Assembly: GCA_026874595.1 (NCBI GenBank)
Contig: CM049312.1
Coordinates: 24,609,956 to 24,673,955 of the forward strand
DNA: 64,000 nucleotides
Source: Sipunculus nudus
Taxonomy: Eukaryota > Annelida > Sipuncula > Golfingiida > Sipunculidae
Direction of reading: 5' to 3'
Shown: in pieces, positions 37,328-47,107 of the stretch
Layout of the letters: each line of letters begins with the position of its first letter
Position numbering within the stretch: position 1 is the first letter of the stretch
Position numbers and translations under genes: made by a program
Notes under the pieces: generated by a model
Databases searched by the model: none
The model's input: the letters and a program-made list of their open reading frames with translations, nothing else
Told to the model about the DNA's origin: nothing

Positions 37328-37511
37328 AATATATAAATTGAGTTACCAAATATTTCGGCCCCTTTCCTCCCTAAACCCTCGGTACTCCCCTGCCTTAATG
37401 TTACATTATAAGATGATTATAACATTATATGCTGTAACAGGGCCAACATGCACCATCACTCACTCCCCCTATGTATGCAAATGCACGGATTTTATTTTTT
37501 TAACGACATAC
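34616..37511. other. Non-coding, no supported gene
   Basis: Includes a copy of the AATAAA…GCTGAGAAA repeat family (34820-34910), a perfect 10-bp-arm hairpin TTTATTTCCC/GGGAAATAAA (36904-36937) and (AT)n at about 37287-37325. Short ORFs at 35076, 35637 and 36100 show no domain. Confidence 0.6.
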
Positions 37512-37654
37512 TTGGACATGATTCCTCATTGCAAACCTCACTTTGACTGTCGGTACCATTGCATTAATTACCATGCTCACATGTCCGAGCACGTTCGCGA
37601 GTCCCATTTCCACAGGTTTTGCTGCATTCGGACCATTTCCTCATGTTCCCCAAC
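37512..37654 (-). pseudogene. Gene 2: decayed thrombospondin type-1 exon
   Basis: Seen: bounded by ATTGTAG| and CCAA|GTATGT, the same donor as the intact exon at 14712. The body reads RKWSECSKTCGNGTRERARTC, then a TAA stop, then CNGTDSQ and ends CNEESCP. At the 5' end the tryptophan codons are shifted by a 1-nt loss relative to 14712-14861 and about 8 further bases are missing; the exon is 143 bp against 150. Two lesions, a frameshift and a stop, make it non-coding. Intron sequence on both sides (CTTGGACATGATTCCTCATT at the donor side, AAGAGCATT upstream of the acceptor) also matches the intact exon, so this is a genomic duplication and not a retrocopy. Confidence 0.88.
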
Positions 37655-40600
37655 CTACAATAATTTAAATGCTCTTAAAGTCAAACATGAATATCAGGTG
37701 GAAATATGTTACTTATGGATAATATTATGACAAAATTGAATATGCTTTGCTATAAAAGGGAATATTATTATAAAAAGGCTATGGAGTTAACGCCCTTGGT
37801 CAAGATAAAAATAAACATCAGGTCCGAGCCTGTTAACTGTAAGGGTTTCTCTTCTTTAATATCAGTCATATTTGAGATTTAGAGCAAAATTGGAATAATT
37901 GGCCGATAATGGGTAATCGCCCGTTCGGTATACGACCTTGGATATAAGGTTACGGTAAAAATTAAATATATGGTGCAAATCAGTCATCCATATATATTAT
38001 TGTGGAGAAAAGGTTTATGAAAATATTAATCTTTGACATCTAGGGACAGGATAATAGGGAAAACGAAAGAGACCAAATTGAAATAAATAGTTTTGCCCTC
38101 GGGCGTTCCGAGAAAGTCACCTTGTTAAACGTTATGACCCAAATACTGATCTAGAAATAAACTCATCAACTCCCTGTAAACCGGGGAGGCTTTATGTGCT
38201 GTGGACATGACGAAAATCTCATTTTCTGAATTTGAATTTCTTTCACACTGTGACCAGTGGATCGATGTAATTCACCATAATGTGCATAAATTCCAAGACA
38301 ATTGCCTGGTGGCCACGTCGAATATTATTGAGAAAGAATCATAACAATCAATTTAATTATTCTGGAGAACACGTGTGCAAATGGAATTCCAAATTGGCTG
38401 CTTCGAATACTGGGTATATTAGATTTCTGTTGGGCCGTAAATTCGAACGCGCCAATCTTCTCAATGTGAAAAAAAACTTAATGACGCGTCTGATATGACA
38501 TATTCTCATGCAGACATAGAGTGAATGGAAGATACCAGCAAGCCATGCCACTCAGTTAACTAACATGACATTATATCATAACATTCACAATCACATTTAT
38601 TATATGAAAGCAGAATTGGGATTAACATCATATGAGATTTTGACCTTGTTTCTAGAAGGTTTTTAGAAACCTCCCTTGATACTGAGTTGTAAATTCTCAG
38701 TGAAATGGCCATTGTTTAATTCAAGTTAGTCCTCAATGTCTACCCTCCCCCCCCCCCCCCCCTCCCCTCCCCCGGGAAGGAATGGACTTGCAGGTTCGGT
38801 TAACCAAGGAGAGCCAGTTAACTCCTTGGGTTAACGGGGAATTGGGTTTGTTGAAGCTCAAACTTACACATAAGGAACAAAAAGATAAAAAAATACAATT
38901 CTCTGGAGAAGAGTCAGAGTCCTGTTTAATCCTAATCCGGTAATTTATTATTTCAATACAACACATGAATTTTTCTCTGATAATTAAACCCGGTCTGGTC
39001 ACATGACCGTCGCGCACGCGATTGCCTAGGATTGTTGCCATGTGTCCCTGTACTGAGCAACAATAAACGCAGGGGCCGTACATTGACTCTGTGCACAACC
39101 TTGCATAATAAAGTGTAACAATGAAACTAGACGACCAGAGGTCGAGCGCTTGCCGGAAATGATGTGGAAACAGTCGAATGAATGAGCAATGACAATGAGA
39201 GAGAAAATGAGCCATTTTTTTTTTTTTTTTAAATGAACCATAATTAATAAAGTTATGAAGAAAATAAGAATTTGACGTGTTTTTGTGACCTTGATCTTGA
39301 CCTTTGACCTGTATAATTAATACACACACTTTTCCATAAATCATTCCAATGTAGGATATGATAAAGTGTAAAAAGTTATTCTCCCTAAATTGTGGCCGGT
39401 CAAATGGTATATGCCAAACACAAGGACCAGCCAGGTGAAATTGAAGATAACTGACGAACAGACAGACATGCTGACACTTTGACACAAGGTTGAGACCAGA
39501 TGACTTGACCAGTTTATGGCGAAGACCAAGAGGAAGATAATAGGCTTCAGTATATGTTATTAAGATTTATACTTTTGGAGATATGGCAACAAAATGTTAT
39601 GTTGTAGTGGTTGCAATGCAGCGCCCCCTGGTGGCCATATCCCGAAAATGAGAAACCCCTTATTAGTTGATATTAGTATAAGTCATATATTATACCAGTT
39701 TCAAAAGGATTCCTGCAAAACTGTGGCCTGCAGAAAGCTACATGTAAGTCCCAAGAACCAGCGAGCAGGTGAAATTGAAGACAACAGACAAACAGACACA
39801 CATACTAAAAAAAGCGACACAAGATTGAGGCCAGGTGTTCTCATCAAGTTATGGAGAAAACCCTGGGGAAGAAATTGATCCTAAGTTTGTTACAATAGGT
39901 TTAATATTTACGACGTTATGATGAAAATAAACTTTCGACGTTTTCGATGACCTTGACCTTTGACCGATAATGACATAAATCAATAGGCCTCGGAGACTTT
40001 TGGTTTAACATCAACTGTGTAAGTTTCAAAGCGATAGCTGCAAAATTGTGCATTTAAAGCTAGGGACGGACAGACAGGTAGACAAATGATTGAGGCAAAA
40101 TTGTGGCCAGGAGAGTGCGAACAAACTAACAAGGAAACAGACAGACAGACAAACAGACATACGCAACTGACAAATGTGCTTGCCGAAATCTTTGATTCCG
40201 GCAAGCAACAGACAAACAGATATACTCAAATGACCAATATGCTTGCTGAAATCGAAGATTTCCGGCAAGCAAAAAGACAGGGAACCTGCAAAAATACTGC
40301 AGTATGCTGCACTGCAGGATCAGGCAACCTAAAGCTTAAATGAGCATTCCTGTAGTTCACATACCCATCCAAGTCTTATGATCAATACGAGGTATAATGG
40401 ACAATACAAGTTGAAAAACATGTCTACTTAAGTGGCAATATCTGCATTTTACACTCAAATACCAGTCACAGATTCGATAAGCCCTTTATCGGGTGCTCAA
40501 AGCCCCAGCCAATCCTATGATACTTGGTAGCAGACAAAAACATAGTCATCATTTTTATTATACTACCAGGTAATTTTAAGGGTTCCGTATAAAACAATTT

Positions 40601-41966
40601 TTTAGATAATTCAGCTCAATTCACCCTCATTCAGCTTGAAAATATTTTAAAGTTTAAATTTTAAACCTCCTGGGTTTTACAGTTATGATTCAGGTTTGTT
40701 CATGATTGGACCATGGCTTTCGCTCAGTAACTTGGAACCGTCTTTTTACATTCAACAAAGAAAGTATCTTCGCCTGTCAGCATGTGAAGTGTGAAGTTTG
40801 AACTCCCTGCGTATTGAAATTATGATGTGTGCATTGTCATTAAGAGATCTGGTTTTTGATTTTTATTTTCTCCATAACTCATGGAATATAGGTTTTTGGT
40901 TTCCTCAGAAGATGTATCTGACGGGACTAAAGTTGGACAGATATTGTCATATGCCTGGTCCCTAAAGGCACCCCGCACAATGCAAGCTGACGCCGGCAAA
41001 CAAGTTCCTGTGTTGCACCCTCTGTACTCTGAATTTTTACCAATAACCCGATCGGGAGGTTTTACGGCTGGACAGAGTGGGCTGACCTCGGATATTCCCT
41101 TCGAAAAGTCTCATTCCTTTAAGGGCGATAATTTGTTATGCGAATAACACAATAGTTAGCGATATTTATAGTTAGCGATATTTGAATTGATACCACAATA
41201 CTTACATGTAGCTAAATCCGACATTTCCTCCAGTCATTATATGGAATGACCCGCCACAATTAGCAACAGAAATTATTTTGCCTCGGAAAATCTCGGAAAT
41301 ATGTCTGGGTGCACAAAATAAAAGTCTACCGAAATATTATGAGTGTTACAATGCATAATTAATATAAATCCAATATTCCAAAGAATAGCTGTCCCATAAT
41401 AAAACAGAGATCGATATTTTTGAGATATCACATCTAATACTAATCGTCTTCATACATAGGCTTATATTCAGCCCGAGGTGACGAAGCGTGAGCTGATTAA
41501 GTTTATTCCAGTTAGTGCATAGTTTACACCTGTGGTTGAAACGGTTTGCGTGACTAGTATCATGGATAATGCTCCTATATACAATAGCCATGTAGCAAGC
41601 ATACATTACCTTTTTATTCTTCAGCAGCGTAATTGAAAATCTACCAAGATAGTGTACATTAACAGCTATTGCTGATACTTCAAGGACCTGCTGAAAGAAC
41701 AACTGATTGCTTGTACTAGTAAAAAAACAAGCGTATGGTCGATCCCTCAGGTCGTAAAATTAAGGTTTAGCTACGGAAGACACGCCGTTTTCTTTATCAT
41801 TTCCAAGGAATATCCCTTGATTGCCGTGATTTTATACAGAGAAGAGAATACTCTATTAATTTAAAGTCATTATTCAAGGTTCATGTTGCCCAAATGATGA
41901 CCTCAATATCTCAATATCTCAATATCAATAATGTGTTGTAGCAGGAAAGTAAACGCCAATACTTAC
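37655..41966 (-). other. Gene 2 first intron: repeats, no exon seen
   Basis: 38400-38520 matches 18690-18830 (TTTCTGTTGGGCC…AAATTCGAA). A C tract sits at about 38747-38762 and a T run at about 39213-39230. The 250-residue minus-strand ORF at 38733-39485 is built from repeat and homopolymer sequence and has no domain. Confidence 0.55.
39230..40270. repeat. Interspersed repeat units ending in ACAGACAGAC tracts
   Basis: Two similar blocks about 660 bp apart begin GTTATGA(A/T)GAAAATAA and contain (G)TGACCTTGA(T/C)CTTGACCTTTGACC. Each runs toward CAGGTGAAATTGAAGA(T/C)AAC…GACAGACA (39430, 39770). Diverged GACAGACAGACAAACAGAC runs and CTTGC(C/T)GAAATC duplicates occupy 40130-40270. Confidence 0.65.
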
Positions 41967-42054
41967 GCCTGTTACCCCATCTTCCTCCTCCTGCTGGCAC
42001 TATAAATACATTAAGGGTAATGAGTACCACGAATATCCGATGCTGCAGTAAAAT
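41967..42054 (-). pseudogene. Gene 2: signal-peptide exon that has lost its start codon
   Basis: Seen: aligns to 21154-21247 with the same frame, the same phase-1 exit and a matching GTAAGT donor. The frame is open (LLQHRIFVVLITLNVFIVPA, then GGGRW), hydrophobic as a signal peptide should be, and 6 bp shorter. The codon aligned with the start is ATT instead of ATG. A TAA lies 12 nt upstream in the same frame and no in-frame ATG follows within the exon. Inference: initiation is destroyed unless a non-AUG codon is used. Together with the TSP1 and sushi lesions it marks gene 2 as a decaying paralogue. Confidence 0.75.
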
Positions 42055-42466
42055 ACCACTGTGAGTTTTTTACACACCGAACCGAGACAGGCGAAGGGTA
42101 ACACTGATTTTAAATGAATGTTTCAGGGTAAATCCCACTGCTGCCGTCATGGACTACAACAAACCAGTTGAGCAACCAGTAAGCAACCTCGACACTTGAC
42201 ATGTGCCATGGAGGGCGTGTGTGCCAGTATTTTAGCACCAAATTGTGTTTCCGGTGTCCTTATACATTTTGGATGCTTCGTCAAGTCCATCAAACTGAAG
42301 GATGCTTCAAATAAAAAAGTACCATTTACAGCTGTGTTAATGCAAACACATACATAATTAAGGTTTAATTTAATGCAGTTGAAGTGTTTGGTCGATTTGC
42401 CGGTGACAAAAAAAAAATGATATGGATTAAAATAAAATGTGTGCATTAATGTCAAGGCCGGATCCG

Positions 42467-42539
<73 letters not shown>

Positions 42540-42542
42540 TAT
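42467..42542. repeat. (AT)n microsatellite
   Basis: Preceded by AAGGCCGGATCCGA, the same motif as the C tract at 21.63 kb. A second AT tract lies at 42663-42735 and a third at 43492-43530. Confidence 0.9.
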
Positions 42543-42661
42543 CGTCATATCTATCTTTCTCACCGGCCCTATGCTTTTTACATATGACTCATCATTCAGA
42601 GTTTTTGTTTCCTCTCATTCATTCTAGCTTCCAAAATTGAAAAATAGAAAGGGAAAGTAGT

Positions 42662-42736
<75 letters not shown>

Positions 42737-42745
42737 ATACATGTA

Positions 42746-43470
42746 TCTGTTGGCATTCTGATTCGTGTTAGGCACAGCCCTGTTCGTTGCTATGGGAGAC
42801 GCGCGAGTTGGTCTCTGGCTTGCGTGTTAAGGGTGAAACGTGGAGACAGCGTTCTTTGTGTTCTAGATAGTTTGGGTCTGTTCAGGCGCTGTGGGCGCAC
42901 GTGTATTGTTGTGTTCTTTGGAATGGTTGTGAATAGAAGTTTCTGGGCTTCGGGTGAAAAAGCTATAAATAGGGGATGTGTTAAGAGTCAGCAGAGAGGA
43001 AAATGCCAGCGGACACGGAAGAGTGTGACTCTCAGTTTTTGGACCTTTCCGATAATTGCAGAACTTATAGATATTCTTCGGGCTTTGTAACAGATTTTAT
43101 ACGGATTGTCTTCAGTTTGCTTTTAGGATAAATAATTACCAGAACTTCACTTCTGGGTTACAACAGATAGTTTTCGCGATTAAATCGGACTATTCTGTGA
43201 GAAGATTAACATGAACTGTTCATCGGGAATATTCGTGTTAACGGACTCTTGTTGAGCTGTTACAGTGGTGGAATCCAGAATCAAAACCTAGGATCCAGAC
43301 ACTTTGGTACTGTACATTTTTATTATTGCTATCCTGTGTAATTGTATTGATTTAGTGTATTGTAAAAATAGGATTGTTCTAAGAATCAATTGTAATAATT
43401 TTTTAACAAAAAAAAAACACTGACTTCTTTATTCATTCCCCTAGACTTTTCACGCTGCCTATTGTTGCGG
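42746..43470 (+). mobile_element. Possible solo LTR or promoter-bearing insertion
   Basis: A GC-richer block of about 0.7 kb lies between AT tracts and is absent from the corresponding place of the duplicate segment near 22.4 kb. It starts near TGTTGGCATTCTG and carries a perfect TATA box (GCTATAAATAGGGG, about 42961-42974). A candidate initiation region follows in AGTCAGCAGAGAGG, with T-rich sequence and a poly-A run at the end. No second copy in the window, so the LTR ends are unproven. The 118-residue ORF inside has no domain. Confidence 0.35.
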
Positions 43471-43489
43471 AATCTTTTTTTTATCTCCG

Positions 43490-43533
<44 letters not shown>

Positions 43534-44239
43534 TTATATGAATATATATGAAGATCGAAATTCTCAGTACATTAAACTTTTATAATGGGGGCTATTTTAA
43601 GTCATGTGGCATGATCAGGGTCACATGCTATGAAGACACTCAACAAAGACTAGTTGAATGCTCTAAAGGGTATTGACTTATTAAAGGGATCCACCATTTT
43701 TTTCCCCTCAGACTTGTTAATTATGCAAACAAAGTTTGCTCAGCATATCGAAACGTAATTGTATATTTTAAAGTAATAGAAGTGTTAAACTTGGTGGTTG
43801 ATCAACCAAATTCCATATCTACCTTTTGTTTCACCGCATTGCAGGCCAATGCTTTACTTGACTACTTGTCTCTATGGAACATGCCGTGGTTTATCAAATC
43901 ATTCAGTTATTATGTCGGAAAATGACTTTTAAAGAAATCTTAAATTGTTCTAAATCTAAATACAAGTTTTCACAGTTGAAACTTATACTTGATACACCAT
44001 TACGTCATTGAATGGCAAAAATGTATATACAGTGGAGCTCAAAATATATATACAGTAGAGCGCCGTTCATCCGAACACCGGTTATCCATAATAAAAATTT
44101 TAGAACCGAAATTATGACCGTTTATCTGAATTTTATTACAAATGAAAATTTGGCCATCTGAAAATAAAAAATAAAGCATCGGAAGAGCAGATCGTCGCAC
44201 GTGTATTTACTCCCGGACCCGACTATTTTTTAATGAAAT

Positions 44240-44285
<46 letters not shown>

Positions 44286-45220
44286 GGGGAAAAAAATAAA
44301 GGAATGGAGAGATAGACAAACTGATAGATAACATGTACCCCCTCTGTAAAATCCTGGAATTCTAAATGAAAAAGACCCCCTTCCAAACACACACACACCA
44401 AACATTTCTGGATCTATGTCTGCTCTATGTATAATTATAATATTTAATACAAAAGAGATCAATTTCGCATGATCAGTAATAACAACACTTCACAATTATT
44501 CTGCTGCACACTAAATTTTCTAGAAGTAAACCTCATTTCCTGTATCATGATATAAATCACTGCATGCATGCATATATCAATTTTTTTTAATTATAGGAGA
44601 GATCTAAATGGTCTTAAATTGCATATATGCAATGTATAGAACTCTTGTAAATTTAAGGAAGATTTGATAAGGAAATCAAAGTACAGATAAAATATGTGAT
44701 CGGACACCATTGTTACTTCTTGACATATTAAAGAAATTGGCCAATTTATCCATATGGAAGTGATGAAGAAGGCTAATTAATCCTCCCCGTATAATCAGTT
44801 TATTCCCTTTATTCATATTTGTTTGAAAACCCGTACAAAAGTTCAGCATATGCTGCTTTTGGAGTATATGCTGTATTTCTGCTGCGATTATACTCATATT
44901 ATGCTGCAACCTGGAGCAGCAAAAGAGCATATGTAACTACCTGCTGGTCCATACTGCTCCATCTCTGCTGCGAGAATCAGCAATTATAAAGCATATGCTT
45001 TATTACTGCTACACCTCAGCACATTCTGAGCAGATATACTGCAAACCTGCTCTCCAGAAATAGCCTCCTAAGGCGATGCTGAAAATCTGCTCTCCTGAAA
45101 TAGCCTCCGAGGGCGATGCTGTTTCTAAGAGATTTCACGTAGAGTTTATGGAGCAGATTTGGAGCATATGCTGATTCACTGCTCCATTGAGATAGATCCT
45201 GCCCCTTGCATTCATTATAT
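43471..45220. other. Non-coding with several simple and dispersed repeats
   Basis: 44053 onward (CAGTAGAGCGCCGTTCATCC after TA) looks like one end of another pogo/Tigger-like element; the other end was not found. 44239-44289 is a compound (AT)(GT)(GA) microsatellite. 44840-45215 is rich in GCATATGCTG and GAGCAG motifs. 45047-45120 holds two 40-bp tandem copies with GAAATAGCCTCC. The same GAGCAGATA…GAGATAGAT material continues after the LTR element at 50910-50965, showing that the element inserted into it. Confidence 0.6.
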
Positions 45221-45521
45221 TGTGGTAAAACTGGACTTACCAGTATTCTTCTTTGGGATGGCCTAGCTGGTAACAAGAAGTGGTAGAAGTCTTGTACGAA
45301 GAATTCACTGTCTGGTCCACAGAGTAAGCACTGTTCAGTCAAGTCTCTAAAGGGTTGCTCGACCGTAAGCGGAAAAACAAACCTTCGCTGAGACTGTATG
45401 ACTAAAACTGACCCCAATCCTTACTTTCACAGGGCTATATTATCCACGGGGAACTACCCCGACTAAGGGGACCATCTCCACATAGTGGAACGATCCCAGC
45501 ATGCCTGTTGAGTTTACTACA
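45221..45521 (-). repeat. LTR (3' LTR in element orientation)
   Basis: TG…CA ends in both orientations. Differs from the other LTR at CCCCAATCC/CCCCGATCC, CATAGTGG/CATAGAGG and AGCATGCC/AGCCTGCC. Confidence 0.95.
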
Positions 45522-45536
45522 CTACCTCCCTCCGGG
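45522..45536 (-). promoter_or_regulatory. Polypurine tract
   Basis: On the minus strand CCCGGAGGGAGGTAG abuts the 3' LTR. A purine-rich run here primes plus-strand synthesis in LTR elements. Confidence 0.75.
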
Positions 45537-45667
45537 CTGTCTTCGTCCTCGAGACAGCTTCTGGAAGAATATCAGGTGCGAAACAGGGAGGAAGTGTTTT
45601 CGGGTGACACATCACGAAAGTCCACAACGAAACGGGTTAAGACCCGTAAGAGAGACCGTTAGACGGC

Positions 45668-46665
45668 TTAACTTTGTCTACTGGCTAGCTGACTCTTAAG
45701 CCGGTAGACCTCCTGGCGCAGTTCAGCGTTCTCTACTGCTAGCGCTAGCGCCCTCTCTTGCCAGTCGACGTTATTACTTGCGGGTTCTGCACCTTCTCTG
45801 CTGGTACGTGTGGGGGACATACTTCCTGATCGTGGGGCCCGGGTGACGGAACTTGAGGACCTGGTCGTAGGGTTAGGGTGGTCCGGTGTGCTGACCATTA
45901 GAACTGTTGATCTTGCAGACACTGGTGGGCTATCTGCTGCCGAATGCACGGCCCGTGGAGTGGCCTCACCTGCTTGAGCCTCTGTTTCATTTCGGGGCTT
46001 CTTCCTTCGATCAGTAAGGGTAGGATTTTGCCTCTTCCGATCAGACCTGGCTCCATCTGTCCCCCTTGAAGTAGCCACTCCGGTCAGAAGGGTGCGTGCT
46101 TCTTTTTCCCGGAAGGTCTTGATGGGCCCCAAGGTGGCGGGACATCCAGCCCGCTGGACCAACCTCAGGCACACCTTCCAGTGTGCACAGTCCCGCAAAT
46201 ATTTGGGCGAAACCGGGTCATACATTTCCTCCTCTCCTTGCCAATCCTCGAAATATAGAGATTCCTCTGCGCGAACCGAAGGGCGGCGGCTTAACTGCAG
46301 GCCTTCCTGTAGAATGAAATCTGGTAGCCTGCCGAAACCCTTACATGCAACAGCACGGGATATGTCCCGGAAGAATCCTGTCATCCGACAGGCAAACCGG
46401 TCCACATCCAATCGACGGTCTTCCCTGGGGTGCTGGGTGCGGACATGCCGCGGCCAATCAGAGTACTTCCCTATTTGAGCCTCACACACAGGGCAAGCAG
46501 TACCCGGGTCAAAAAACCAGGGCAGGTGGACACCATTGGCATGTACCCGAAGATTGGGTACCCACTCCTCACAGATGGGACACTTCTCGGGTCGGTTACC
46601 CGATAGCACGGGTCGACGATGTATGGTCTCCTCATTCAGTACAGTAATTGTCAGACTGGTCTCCA
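45668..46665 (-). CDS. Accessory ORF in the env position: two C2H2 zinc fingers and a C-terminal coiled coil
   Basis: Not recognised as a known family. Seen: 332 residues from the ATG at 46665. Residues 29-47 fit C-x2-C-x9-H-x4-H (CPIC…H…H) and residues 58-79 fit C-x2-C-x12-H-x4-H (CPVC…H…H), so two tandem C2H2-type zinc fingers lie at the N-terminus. The middle is mixed charged. Residues about 190-300 are Arg/Ser/Thr/Pro-rich and probably disordered. The last 27 residues (ALALAVENAELRQEVYRLKS) form a short heptad coiled coil. There is no signal peptide or membrane segment, so it is not an envelope glycoprotein. The frame is intact although gag and pol are broken. A splice-acceptor-like TTTTTTTTGTTGTTTCAG ends 3 nt before the ATG. 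Possible roles: nucleic-acid binding, silencing escape or target choice; all inference. Confidence 0.75.
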
Positions 46666-46668
46666 TGT

Positions 46669-46690
46669 CCTGAAACAACAAAAAAAAGTT
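46669..46690 (-). promoter_or_regulatory. Candidate 3' splice site for a subgenomic accessory mRNA
   Basis: Minus strand TTTTTTTTGTTGTTTCAG| followed by GACATG, the accessory ORF start. A donor-like GTGGG|GTAAGC lies just after the primer-binding region (about 50571-50582). Such pairs express env in retroviruses; use here is inferred. Confidence 0.5.
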
Positions 46691-46729
46691 CTTAGTGCAT
46701 GCTTGAAACGAGCGTACTCGAAGCTTGCA

Positions 46730-47107
46730 CTACTGTGTAGATTGCCAACCAAGGAAACGTGCCGTAGGTTTGTTCACCCTACCACTTCGGGTCCTACGCG
46801 CATTTCCGGATTTCATTTCGGATTGGTTCAGGCCGTGCTCTGTAGATTGGTTATCATCTTTCTGTGTTGGTTCAGATATAGCCGGTGGACTAGTTGCTGC
46901 ACGCTTGTCTTCCTCAGCGAACAGGCTACTACGAACCTTGTTAACCCATTGGGGAACACGGTCACCTTGGTATTTCTTCAGGCGGTCGTGGTGCACAACT
47001 TGTCGACTTCTCTGGCTTTGGATTCTGTACAAAACTGGACCAATGCTTTGCACTACAACAAATGGCCCAATCCATGGTGGCTGCAATTTTGGGCAGTGGG
47101 TATGCAT
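46730..47107 (-). pseudogene. Integrase C-terminal remnant (GPY/F module)
   Basis: Seen: contains [10 protein letters not shown], then VLYRIQS and [10 protein letters not shown], the G-P-(Y/F) module and the HVDRLK-type end of gypsy integrases, followed by a polar tail to the stop at 46730. The upstream zinc-binding HHCC and DDE catalytic domains are missing. It is in a different frame from the protease/reverse transcriptase frame, which enters it through the deletion junction at about 47091-47105. Any protein read through would therefore not contain this module. Confidence 0.82.

Noticed and set aside
38733-39485. 250-residue minus-strand ORF
   Set aside because: Runs through a C tract, a T run and dispersed repeat sequence; low-complexity lysine and glycine runs, no domain.
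42734-43090. 118-residue plus-strand ORF
   Set aside because: Lies over the putative solo LTR including its TATA box; no domain.
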